DNA from: JBMDXB01 sp048594885
GTDB taxonomy: Bacteria > Acidobacteriota > Vicinamibacteria > Vicinamibacterales > 2-12-FULL-66-21
Assembly: GCA_048594885.1 (NCBI GenBank)
Contig: JBMDXB010000048.1
Location: 1-64,000 of the forward strand
Direction of reading: 5' to 3'
Length of the DNA: 64,000 nucleotides
A program made the position numbers and the translations under genes. The stretch's first letter is position 1; the number at the start of each line of letters is the position of its first letter. Below the pieces are notes generated by a model, which saw only the letters and a list, made by a program, of their open reading frames with translations, was not told the DNA's origin and searched no databases. This document shows, piece after piece, positions 1 through 8,400 of this stretch.

Positions 1-2
1 TC

Positions 3-119
3 GTGGACATCGAGTTCGAGGGCGGCCACCTGCCCGCGATCTACAACGCGGTCCGCATCGTCAGCGGCCAGGCGGGCGCCATCGACGTCATCGCGGAGGT
101 GGAACACCACCTCGGCTAG
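3..119 (+). pseudogene. atpD: 5' part of ATP synthase beta subunit, ending at an in-frame TAG
   Basis: Reading from base 3 gives the N-terminal beta-barrel region of the F1 beta subunit: VDIEFEGGHLPAIYNAV, then an IAEVEHHLG stretch. TAG at 117-119 follows, and the same frame continues as NRVRTVAMKPTDG, which matches the normal continuation in AtpD. The stop sits where relatives have a Gly or Glu, so a single GAG-to-TAG change is the simplest explanation. The true start lies left of the window. Whether the stop is biological or a base-call error cannot be decided from this sequence. Confidence 0.8.
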
Positions 120-134
120 AACCGTGTCCGCACC

Positions 135-1388
135 GTGGCGATGAAGCCGACCGACGGCATGCAGCGCGGCATGGACGCGATCGACACCGGCCAGCCGATC
201 TCGATGCCCGTCGGCGCGGCGACGCTCGGGCGCGTGTTGAACGTGCTGGGCGAGCCGGTTGACTACCCGGACCGGCCGGTGCAGGCGACCGAGCGCTGGG
301 CGATTCACCGCAAGGCGCCGACGCTCGAGAACCAGTCGACCGAGCTGCAGATGTTCGAGACGGGCATCAAGGTCATCGACCTGCTCGAGCCGTACCTGCG
401 CGGCGGCAAGATCGGGCTGTTCGGCGGCGCCGGCGTCGGCAAGACGGTCATCATCCAGGAGCTGATTCACAACGTCGCCATGAAGCACGGCGGCGTGTCG
501 GTGTTCGCCGGCGTCGGCGAGCGCACCCGCGAGGGAAACGACCTCTGGCTGGAGTTCCAGGAGAGCGGCGTCATCAACATGGAGGACGCCAGCAAGTCGC
601 GCGCGGCGCTCGTCTACGGCCAGATGACGGAGCCGCCCGGCGCGCGCCTGCGGGTCGCGCTCAGCGGCCTGACGGTCGCCGAGTACTTCCGCGACGCGGA
701 GAACAAGGACGTCCTTCTCTTCATCGACAACATCTTCCGCTTCACGCAGGCGGGCTCGGAAGTCTCGGCGCTGCTCGGCCGCATGCCGTCGGCCGTCGGC
801 TATCAGCCGACGCTGCTCACCGAGATGGGCGAGCTGCAGGAGCGCATCACGTCGACGCGCAAGGGCTCGATCACCTCGGTCCAGGCGATCTACGTGCCGG
901 CCGACGACTACACCGATCCGGCGCCGGCGACGACGTTCGCGCACCTCGACGCGACGACGAACCTGTCGCGCGCGATCGTCGAGCTGGGCATCTACCCGGC
1001 GGTCGATCCGCTGGCGTCGACCTCGCGCATCCTCGACGCGCGCATCATCGGCGACGAGCATTACAATGTCGCCCGTGCGGTGAAGCAGGTGCTGCAGCGC
1101 TACAAGGACCTGCAGGACATCATCGCGATCCTCGGCATCGACGAGCTGTCGGAGGAAGACAAGCTGACGGTCGGCCGCGCGCGCCGCATCCAGCGCTTCC
1201 TGTCGCAGCCGTTCTTCGTCGCCGAGCAGTTCACCGGCTTCCCCGGCAAGTACGTGCCGATCGCCGACACCGTCCGCAGCTTCCGCGAAATCGTCGACGG
1301 CAAGTGGGACCACCTGCCGGAGCAGGCGTTCTACATGGTCGGCACGATCGAAGAAGCGGTCGAGAAGGCAGAAAAGATGAAAGGGTAA
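135..1388 (+). CDS. atpD: F1F0 ATP synthase subunit beta (main part)
   Basis: This is the catalytic beta subunit of F1 ATP synthase, which makes ATP from ADP and phosphate at the inner membrane. Visible motifs are the Walker A loop GGAGVGKT (residues 97-104 from GTG 135), the GERTREGNDL segment with the catalytic Glu near 129, the Walker B stretch VLLFIDNIFRF, MPSAVGYQPTL, and the DELSEED loop near the C-terminus. The C-terminal two thirds are intact and strongly conserved. The frame is continuous upstream apart from the TAG at 117-119. GTG 135 is therefore only the first possible restart, not a family start; a protein begun there would lack the N-terminal barrel. atpC follows 38 bp downstream. 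Confidence 0.95.
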   Translation: MAMKPTDGMQRGMDAIDTGQPISMPVGAATLGRVLNVLGEPVDYPDRPVQATERWAIHRKAPTLENQSTELQMFETGIKVIDLLEPYLRGGKIGLFGGAGVGKTVIIQELIHNVAMKHGGVSVFAGVGERTREGNDLWLEFQESGVINMEDASKSRAALVYGQMTEPPGARLRVALSGLTVAEYFRDAENKDVLLFIDNIFRFTQAGSEVSALLGRMPSAVGYQPTLLTEMGELQERITSTRKGSITSVQAIYVPADDYTDPAPATTFAHLDATTNLSRAIVELGIYPAVDPLASTSRILDARIIGDEHYNVARAVKQVLQRYKDLQDIIAILGIDELSEEDKLTVGRARRIQRFLSQPFFVAEQFTGFPGKYVPIADTVRSFREIVDGKWDHLPEQAFYMVGTIEEAVEKAEKMKG

Positions 1389-1426
1389 GGGGTTCCAAAG
1401 GTTCCGGAACCCCTTGGAACCGCGAA

Positions 1427-1888
1427 ATGCCACTACCCAGCGAGATCCAACTAGAGATCGTCACCCCCGACCGGCTGATCGTCCGCGACCAGGTGGACGA
1501 GGTGCAGATCCCCGGCTCGGAAGGGTACTTCGGCGTGCTGCCCGGGCATACGCCGCTGCTCGCCTCGCTCGCCGTCGGCGAGCTCTGGTATCGCAAGGGA
1601 CAGGAAAAGTTCTACTTCGCGATCGCGTTCGGGTTCGCCGAGGTGCTGCCCGACCGCGTCACCATCTTGGCGCAGCTTGCGGAGCGGGCGGAAGAGATCG
1701 ACGTGCCGCGCGCCGAAGCGGCGCGCACGCGGGCGGAGGACCGGCTCGCCCACCCCAGGCCGGACATCGATTATGATCGCGCGCGAATCGCTCTCATGAA
1801 ATCGTTGGCGCGTCTTCAGGTGTCGGCGCGGGTGCCGGGCGGGCGGGTCGGTGAGCTGAAGCGGATGCGCGACACGGCCCGCCTCTGA
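1427..1888 (+). CDS. atpC: F1F0 ATP synthase subunit epsilon
   Basis: This is the 153-residue epsilon subunit, part of the central stalk and an inhibitor of ATP hydrolysis. The N-terminal beta-sandwich shows LEIVTPDRLIV and the diagnostic EGYFGVLPGHTPLLASL segment. The C-terminal helical hairpin starts around residue 95 with alternating Arg/Ala/Glu (PRAEAARTRAEDRL). An upstream in-frame GTG would add 41 residues that belong to the atpD end in another frame, so the ATG after the short intergenic stretch was chosen. It closes the atp operon, and a phosphatase gene follows 7 bp later. Confidence 0.93.
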   Translation: MPLPSEIQLEIVTPDRLIVRDQVDEVQIPGSEGYFGVLPGHTPLLASLAVGELWYRKGQEKFYFAIAFGFAEVLPDRVTILAQLAERAEEIDVPRAEAARTRAEDRLAHPRPDIDYDRARIALMKSLARLQVSARVPGGRVGELKRMRDTARL

Positions 1889-1895
1889 CGCCGAG

Positions 1896-2681
1896 ATGAA
1901 ACCGCAGATGCCGCTCTCCTGGGGCGTCGGCTCGGATCCCGGGCTGCGACGGACGAGCAACGAAGACAGCTACTCGAGCCGCCCCGACGTCGGCTTGTTC
2001 GTGATCGCCGACGGCATGGGCGGCCACGTCGCCGGCGAAGTGGCATCGCGGGTCGCCGTCGAGTCCATCTCCGCCTTCATCGAAGAAACCGCCGGCGCCG
2101 ACAAGAACCGCACCTGGCCCTTCCCGTTCGAACCGGCGCTCAGCCTGGAAGCCAATCGGCTCAAAGCCGCGTTCCGGCTGGCGAACCGCCGTATCGCCGC
2201 GGCGATCGCCGATTCGCAGGATCTCCGCGGCATGGCGACCACGGCCTCCGCGATGCTGATCGGCTCGGCGCACGCGTGCGTCGCCCACGTCGGCGACAGC
2301 CGCGTCTACGTGCTGCGCCCCGACGGCCGGCTCGAGCAGATCACGAACGATCACTCGTGGGTCGAGGAGCAGGTCCGGGCGGGGACGATGACGCCGAGCG
2401 CGGCGCGGCAGCATCCGTGGCGCAACGTGGTCACGCGCGCGCTGTCGGGCGGCGACGATCCCGAAGTCGATGTCGTCGAGATCTCGCCGGTGCCCGGCGA
2501 GCGGTACCTGCTCTGTTCCGACGGGCTGTATTCCGTGGTACCGGACAAGAGGATCGCGAGCGTGCTCGGCGACCGGTCGCGGCCGCTCGACGAGATTTGC
2601 CGAAAGTTGATCGACGCCGCCAACGAGGCAGGAGGCCCCGACAACATCACGACGCTCGTCCTCCAGGTCGATGCTCCATAA
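1896..2681 (+). CDS. PP2C-family serine/threonine protein phosphatase
   Basis: A 261-residue cytosolic, metal-dependent (PPM/PrpC-type) phosphatase. Metal-binding motifs appear in the expected order: RTSNED at 19-24, DGMGGH at 39-44, HVGDSR at 131-136, a CSDGLY segment near 210, and GGPDN at 246-250. There is no transmembrane segment or sensor domain. Such enzymes usually reverse Hanks-type Ser/Thr kinases, but no kinase gene lies in this window, so the substrate is unknown. Its last 11 bp overlap the start of the ABC permease gene, which suggests co-transcription with the polysaccharide exporter. Confidence 0.9.
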   Translation: MKPQMPLSWGVGSDPGLRRTSNEDSYSSRPDVGLFVIADGMGGHVAGEVASRVAVESISAFIEETAGADKNRTWPFPFEPALSLEANRLKAAFRLANRRIAAAIADSQDLRGMATTASAMLIGSAHACVAHVGDSRVYVLRPDGRLEQITNDHSWVEEQVRAGTMTPSAARQHPWRNVVTRALSGGDDPEVDVVEISPVPGERYLLCSDGLYSVVPDKRIASVLGDRSRPLDEICRKLIDAANEAGGPDNITTLVLQVDAP

Positions 2682-3495
2682 CCTCGCGCAACTCCGCCGC
2701 TACCGCGGGTTGATCCAGAGCCTCGTGGCGCGTGAGCTGAAAGCGAGGTACCGCGGCTCGGTACTCGGGTTCTTCTGGTCGTTCGTCAACCCCCTGCTGC
2801 TGCTCCTCGTGTACTCGTTCGTTTTCAAATACATCATGCCGGCCAGGTTTCCCGGCGTCGGCGAGCACTACGAGCTCTTCCTGTTCTGCGGCCTGCTGCC
2901 GTGGACGTGGTTCGCTTCGTCTCTTCTGGAATCGTCCGGCGTGCTGATTTCCGGGGGGAACCTGATCAAGAAGGTGCTCTTCCCCGCCGAGATCCTGCCG
3001 ATCGTCACCGTGCTCGCCAACATGGTGCACTTCTTCTTCGGCCTGTCGATTCTCGCGGTGTTTCTCGTGTGGTTTCAACGGCCGCTGAGCCTCGCGGAGC
3101 TGGCGTGGTTTCCCGTGGCGATCGCCGTGCAACTGGTGATGACCCTCGGGTTCGCGCTGATCCTGTCGGCGCTGACGGTGCACTTCAGGGATCTGCGCGA
3201 CATCCTCGGCAACGTGATGACGTTCTGGTTCTTCGCGACGCCGATCATCTATCCGTACATGTTCATCGAGGAGCAGTTGAAGCAGGGCACCGGGCCGCCG
3301 CCGTGGGCCGATGACCTGCTGAAGCTGAATCCGTTCACGCACCTCGCGATCACGTATCAGGAAGTCCTGTTCTTCGATGGGCCGGTCGGTCACTGGTACT
3401 GGCTGCTGGTGCTCGGCGCCATTTCGCTGCTGTTCTTCCTGTTCGGCTACTGGGTCTTCGACCGTCTGCGGGATACGTTTGCGGAGGAAGTGTAG
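2671..3495 (+). CDS. wzm: ABC-2 type permease for polysaccharide export (Wzm-like)
   Basis: A 274-residue inner-membrane permease with about six hydrophobic segments. The N-terminal amphipathic part (LVARELKARYRGSVLGFFWSF) and the following long hydrophobic stretch are typical of the Wzm/TagG/KpsM families. It pairs with the downstream Wzt-like ATPase to flip undecaprenyl-linked glycans to the periplasm. ATG 2671 overlaps the phosphatase gene. The gene ends in TAG, which shows TAG is a normal stop in this genome. A REP-like hairpin separates it from wzt. Confidence 0.9.
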   Translation: MLHNLAQLRRYRGLIQSLVARELKARYRGSVLGFFWSFVNPLLLLLVYSFVFKYIMPARFPGVGEHYELFLFCGLLPWTWFASSLLESSGVLISGGNLIKKVLFPAEILPIVTVLANMVHFFFGLSILAVFLVWFQRPLSLAELAWFPVAIAVQLVMTLGFALILSALTVHFRDLRDILGNVMTFWFFATPIIYPYMFIEEQLKQGTGPPPWADDLLKLNPFTHLAITYQEVLFFDGPVGHWYWLLVLGAISLLFFLFGYWVFDRLRDTFAEEV

Positions 3496-3519
3496 GCGCC
3501 TCGTGTGGATGAGGGCGGA

Positions 3520-3572
3520 ACTGAAGTTCCGCCCTACGGTCGCCAGGTAGGGCGGAACGTGAGTTCCGCCGT
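3520..3572. repeat. REP-like double palindrome between wzm and wzt
   Basis: Two hairpins lie in tandem: AGGGCGGAACT-GA-AGTTCCGCCCT, then GGCGGAAC-GTGA-GTTCCGCC. They are joined by a spacer containing CCCTACGG and GTAGGG, the tags that also border the palindromes at 6183, 15980, 35160 and 43100. There is no T-run, so this is not a classical intrinsic terminator. A stem here could affect the relative expression of wzm and wzt. Confidence 0.75.
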
Positions 3573-3579
3573 CATATCG

Positions 3580-4905
3580 ATGAACGCGATAGAAGTCACC
3601 AACGCTTCGAAGATTTACCGCCGCTACAGCCGGCGTCGGCAGTTCGCGACGCTGAAGAGCGCGCTTTTGTCCGGCAGCCTGATTCGCGATCTGCGTCCCG
3701 ACGAGACGTTTCCCGCGCTCCAGGACGTCAGCTTCACCGTGCAGAAGGGACTGACGCTCGGTGTGATCGGCCGTAACGGCTCCGGCAAGAGCACGCTGCT
3801 GAAACTCGTCGCCGGCATCACGAAGCCGACGACCGGCACGGTCACGGTGAACGGCCGCATTTCCGCGCTCATCGAGCTCGGCGCCGGCTTTCATCCGGAA
3901 ATTTCCGGACGCGAGAACGTCTTCATCAACGGCATCATGCTCGGCCTCTCGAAGCGCGACGTGTCCCGCCGGTTCGACGAGATCGTCGAGTTCGCCGAGC
4001 TACGGGACTTCATCGACGCTCCCGTCAAGACCTACTCCTCTGGCATGTACATGCGCCTCGGGTTCGCGGTCGCGATCCACGTCGATCCCGACGTGCTGCT
4101 GGTGGACGAGGTCCTTGCCGTGGGCGACGAGGCGTTCACGCACAAGTGCCTGGACAAGTTCGCCGAGTTCAAGCGGCGCGGAAAGACCATCCTGCTCGTC
4201 ACGCACTCGCTGGGGCTCGTCGAACGCTTCTGCGATGAGGCGCTGTGGCTCGACAGCGGCCGCCGGAAGGCGATGGGCGATCCGAAACGGGTCGTCGGCG
4301 CGTACATCACGGACGTCGAGGTGAGCGAAGAGCAGCACCTGGCCGCCAGCGACGCGAAGGTGCAGGAACCGGTAGCCGCGGCGACGGCTGAGCACGCTGC
4401 CGAGAGCCCGGAAACGCCTGCGGACATGTTCCAGGCGACCGAAGGCCGGTGGGGATCGCGCGAGGTCGAGATCACCGACGTGCGGCTGCTCGACGCCTCC
4501 GGCGAGGCAGGACACGTGTTCCAGTCAGGCCAGCCGGTGACGATCGCGATCCGCCTGCGTGCGGCGGCACCCGTCGAAGACTTCGTCGTCGGCATCGGCA
4601 TCTTCAACGCCGAAGGCGTGTGCTGCTACGGCACGAACACGAGTCTCGAGGAGTTTCGCGCGGTGAAGCTGGCCGGAGACGCCGAAGCGCGCTTCCGGAT
4701 CGAAGCAATCGAGCTCGTCGAGGGCACCTACAAACTCGATGTCGCGGTGCACAAGCTCGATGGCTACCCGTACGATTACCATCGTCTCCTTTACACGTTC
4801 CGCGTGAAGTCGCGGACGAAGGATGTCGGCATCTACCGGCCGAAGCACGCCTGGGAGTTCGCCGGCGGCGTCGAGCTCACGCGCGAAGGAGATCGCCGGC
4901 CGTGA
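3580..4905 (+). CDS. wzt: ABC transporter ATPase for O-antigen export (Wzt-like)
   Basis: A 441-residue ATPase. Walker A GRNGSGKS is at 64-71, the signature YSSGM at about 152-156, and Walker B with D176-E177 (LLVDEVLAVGDEAF). After the nucleotide-binding domain, residues from about 265 form a beta-rich C-terminal region of the Wzt_C type, which in relatives recognises the glycan terminus. A GTG at 3505 is in frame, but the residues it would add are encoded by the REP hairpin, so ATG 3580 is preferred. The stop overlaps the GTG start of the heptose adenylyltransferase gene by 4 bp (GTGA). Confidence 0.9.
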   Translation: MNAIEVTNASKIYRRYSRRRQFATLKSALLSGSLIRDLRPDETFPALQDVSFTVQKGLTLGVIGRNGSGKSTLLKLVAGITKPTTGTVTVNGRISALIELGAGFHPEISGRENVFINGIMLGLSKRDVSRRFDEIVEFAELRDFIDAPVKTYSSGMYMRLGFAVAIHVDPDVLLVDEVLAVGDEAFTHKCLDKFAEFKRRGKTILLVTHSLGLVERFCDEALWLDSGRRKAMGDPKRVVGAYITDVEVSEEQHLAASDAKVQEPVAAATAEHAAESPETPADMFQATEGRWGSREVEITDVRLLDASGEAGHVFQSGQPVTIAIRLRAAAPVEDFVVGIGIFNAEGVCCYGTNTSLEEFRAVKLAGDAEARFRIEAIELVEGTYKLDVAVHKLDGYPYDYHRLLYTFRVKSRTKDVGIYRPKHAWEFAGGVELTREGDRRP

Positions 4906-5399
4906 ACGTCGGCACGGCTGCGGCGCGCATCCTGACGCACGATCAGGTCCGCGGCTTCGTCGAGCGGCTGCGCGGCGAGGGCCGCACGATCGTGTTCACG
5001 AACGGCGTCTTCGACCTCCTTCACCCCGGTCACGTGCGCTACCTCCGGCAGGCGCGCGCGCTCGGCGACGCGCTCGTCGTCGGCGTGAACGCGGACGTGT
5101 CGGTCAGGCGCAACAAGGGGCCGGAACGGCCAATCAACACGGACGCGGAGCGCGCCGAAGTGCTGGCGGCGCTCGCGTGCGTGGACGCGGTCACGATCTT
5201 CAGCGAGGACACGCCCGCAGAGATCGTCGAGCTCGTTCAGCCCGACATCCTCGTGAAAGGCGCCGACTGGCCGGCCGACCAGATCGTCGGCCGCGATACC
5301 GTCGAGGCGCGCGGCGGCCGGGTCGTCCTGATGGCCGTGGAGCGGGGCTACTCCACCAGCGCCATCGTCGATCGAATCAAGCAGAGCGCAGGCCGCTGA
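4902..5399 (+). CDS. rfaE2: D-glycero-beta-D-manno-heptose 1-phosphate adenylyltransferase
   Basis: A 165-residue nucleotidyltransferase that makes ADP-heptose for the LPS core. It has TNGVFDLLHPGHVRYL with the catalytic HxGH at 41-44, later the RPINTDAERAEVL block, and KGADW around residue 125. The length matches the stand-alone RfaE2 form, without the kinase half of HldE. GTG 4902 overlaps the wzt stop by 4 bp, so translation is probably coupled. The pairing with wzm/wzt points to a lipopolysaccharide-like outer membrane. The stop codon lies in the left arm of a perfect 13-bp inverted repeat. Confidence 0.9.
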   Translation: MNVGTAAARILTHDQVRGFVERLRGEGRTIVFTNGVFDLLHPGHVRYLRQARALGDALVVGVNADVSVRRNKGPERPINTDAERAEVLAALACVDAVTIFSEDTPAEIVELVQPDILVKGADWPADQIVGRDTVEARGGRVVLMAVERGYSTSAIVDRIKQSAGR

Positions 5400-5424
5400 A
5401 ACAGAACGGTGTTCAGCGGCCTGC
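5388..5424. terminator. Perfect 13-bp hairpin at the rfaE2 end
   Basis: GCAGGCCGCTGAA at 5388-5400 pairs exactly with TTCAGCGGCCTGC at 5412-5424 across an 11-nt loop. The rfaE2 stop (TGA) lies inside the left arm. No U-run follows, so intrinsic termination would be weak. A role in mRNA 3'-end protection or attenuation before mfd is equally possible. Confidence 0.5.
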
Positions 5425-5462
5425 TAGAATGTCTGGTTCCGGCCTTGGCCGGAAAGCGGACC

Positions 5463-8400
5463 ATGTCGTCGTACACCTCCAGTTCTCTCACGCTTCGCGC
5501 GCTGCTGAAGTCGGCGACGAGCCGTCTGGGGATTGGTGTGCCTGCGCCGCGGGTCACCGGGCTGACTCCGCCGGCGAAGGCGATGTTCGCCGCGAGCGCA
5601 GCCGTTCGCGAGCGCACGCTGCTCGTCGTGCCGGCCGACCGCGACGTCGAGACGGTTACTGCCGACGCTCGGTTCTTTCTCTCGGCACTCGAGGGCCTCG
5701 CAGACGCGGACGTCGAGCGCGCGGTTCTTCCCTTCCCGTCACAGGAAGTCGACCCGTATCGAGGGCTGGCGCCGCACTTCGACATCGCCTCGGCGCGCGC
5801 GCGGGCGTTGCACGCTCTCGCATCCGGGCAGGCACGCCTCGTTGTCGCCTCCGCCGCCGCGCTGCTGCCAAGAGTCAGCCCGCCGACGAAGCTGAGCTCG
5901 TTGTCGCTGACGGTGACGCCTGGGCAGGACGTCTCCCCGACCGACCTGGGCGATCTGCTGGGCGCCGCCGGCTACACGCGCCAGGACCCGGTGGACGAAT
6001 CCGGCGAGTTCTGCGTCCGTGGAGGCGTCGTCGATTTCTACCCCGCGGGCGCGGACCAGCCGATCCGCCTCGAATTCTTCGGTGACACGATCGAATCGAT
6101 TCGCACCTACGATCCCGCCACTCAGCGTTCGACCGCCACGCTCGACAGCGCATCCATCGTCCCCTTACAGGAGCGCGACTTCGTAGGGGCGGAGCTTGCT
6201 CCGCCATCTGGTGGGCCGGGCAACGCCGCAGAGGGGCCGGGCAAGCCCGGCCCCTACGGCGCCGCCACGTTTGCGGATTACCTGCGCGGCAGCAACATCC
6301 GACAGATTCTCGTCTCCGAGCCGGACGAAGTGCGGGCGCAGGGCGAGAAGCTGACGACGCAGATCGAGGCGAGTTACGAGGAAGCGATTGGGAAAGGCCA
6401 GCGGGTGGCCTCGCCGTCGGAACTCGTCGTGACGTGGGACGCGGTGGCCGAATGGCTGCGCGGGGCGACCGCGCTCGAGACGCTGTCAATCGACAGCGAG
6501 GGCAGCGGCGCCTCGCATCACATCTCGACGCAGCCGTCGCTGGAGTTCGCCGGCCGCGTGCCGGAATGGGTGGGCGAAATCCGGCGCGCGCGCGAGCGCG
6601 GCGACACGATCGTGTTCGTCGCGCGGTCCGCGGGCCGCGCCGAACGAACGATCGAGCTGCTCGCCGATTACGACGTCTTCGCCGCGCCGATCGATCGCGC
6701 GGAGGACGCGCACGCGACAGCCGTCCTCGTCGGCACCGGCCAGCTGTCGCGTGGCTTCCGCCTGCCCGACGCCGCGCTGCAGATTTGGGCCGAGACCGAC
6801 GTCTTCGAGGAAGAGCGAAAGACGCACGAGCGCCGCCGCTCCGCCGCGCGGACGTTCCTCTCCGACTTCCGCGATCTGAAGGTCGGGGATCTCGTCGTCC
6901 ACGTCGATCACGGCATCGGCATGTTCGTCGGGCTGAAGCGGATCGACGTCGGGCTCGAGCCGCAGGAATTCATGGAGCTGCGCTACGCGGCCGACGACAA
7001 GCTGTTCGTTCCCGTCGAGCGCCTCGATCTCGTCCAGAAGTACACCGGCGCGGCGCGCCCCGCGCTGGATCGCCTTGGCGGCACGACGTGGGAGAAGGCC
7101 AAGACGCGCGTCAAGAAGGCGATGCGCGACATGGCGGCAGAGCTGCTGAAGCTCTACGCCCAGCGCAAGGCGCTGCCCGGTCACGCCTTCAGCTCGGATT
7201 CGCACTGGCAGCAGGAATTCGAGGACGCGTTCGAGTGGGATCTCACGCCCGATCAGCAGGCGGCCATCACCGACATCAAGCGCGACATGGAAGCGCCGAC
7301 GACGATGGATCGGCTGCTCTGCGGCGACGTCGGCTACGGCAAGACGGAAGTCGCGATGCGGGCGGCGTTCAAGGCCGTCATGGACGGGAAGCAGGTCGCG
7401 GTCCTCGCGCCGACGACCGTGCTCGCGTTCCAGCACCTGAGGACGCTGAATGATCGTTTCGCCGCGTTCCCCGTGCGCATCGAGATGGTCAGCCGGTTCC
7501 GCACGAAAGGCGAGCAGAAGCAGATCCTCGCCGATCTCGCCGCCGGCAAAGTGGAGATCATCGTCGGCACGCATCGCCTGCTGTCGAAGGACGTGCAGTT
7601 CCGCGACCTCGGTCTTCTCGTCGTCGACGAGGAGCAGCGCTTCGGCGTCGCGCACAAGGAGCGCATCAAGCAGATGCGCAAGCGCGTCGACGTGTTGACG
7701 ATGACGGCCACGCCGATTCCGCGAACGCTCAACATGTCGCTGGCGGGCATTCGCGACATGTCGATCATCGAGACGCCACCCAAGGACCGCCTCGCGATCC
7801 AGACGAACGTCGTCAAGTTCGATCAGGAAGTCATCCGGCGCGCGATCCGCAACGAGATGGAGCGCGGCGGCCAGGTCTACTTCGTCCACAACCGCGTCGA
7901 ATCGATCTTCTCGCTCGGCAATCTCATCACGCGGCTCGTTCCGGAGGCCCGCATCGTCATCGGCCATGGCCAGATGAGCGAAGAGACGCTGGAGCGCGCG
8001 ATGGTGGACTTCGTTGCGCACAAGTACGACGTGCTGCTGGCGACGACGATCATCGAGAACGGCCTCGACATCCCGAACGCCAACACGATCGTCGTCAACC
8101 GCGCGGATCGCTACGGGCTGGCGCAGCTGTACCAGCTCCGCGGACGCGTGGGCCGTTCCGATCGCCGCGCGTACGCGTACTTGATGATCCCGCCGGAGGA
8201 TTCGCTCTCGCCAATCGCGAAGAAGCGCCTGGCCGCGATCCGCGAGTTCAGCGAGCTTGGCAGCGGGTTCCGCGTCGCCGCGCTCGATCTCGAAATCCGC
8301 GGCGCCGGGAACCTGCTCGGTGGCGAGCAGAGCGGCCACATCGAGGCCGTCGGCTTCGACATGTACATGAAGCTGCTCGAGCAGACGATCAAGGAGCTGA

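Noticed and set aside
117..119. Recoding of TAG as an amino acid throughout the genome
   Set aside because: Several normal genes end in TAG here (wzm, dusB, the sigma factor, the DPP III-like gene) at expected lengths.
3505..3579. GTG 3505 as the wzt start
   Set aside because: The extension is encoded by the REP hairpin; ATG 3580 begins the conserved domain.
2647..3894. Long minus-strand ORF (415 codons) over wzm/wzt
   Set aside because: It is Arg/Glu/His-rich with no conserved motif, and the opposite strand codes two well-recognised exporter genes.
5409..5462. GTG 5409 as the mfd start
   Set aside because: The added 18 residues come from the hairpin and have no Mfd similarity; ATG 5463 has GGAAAG upstream.
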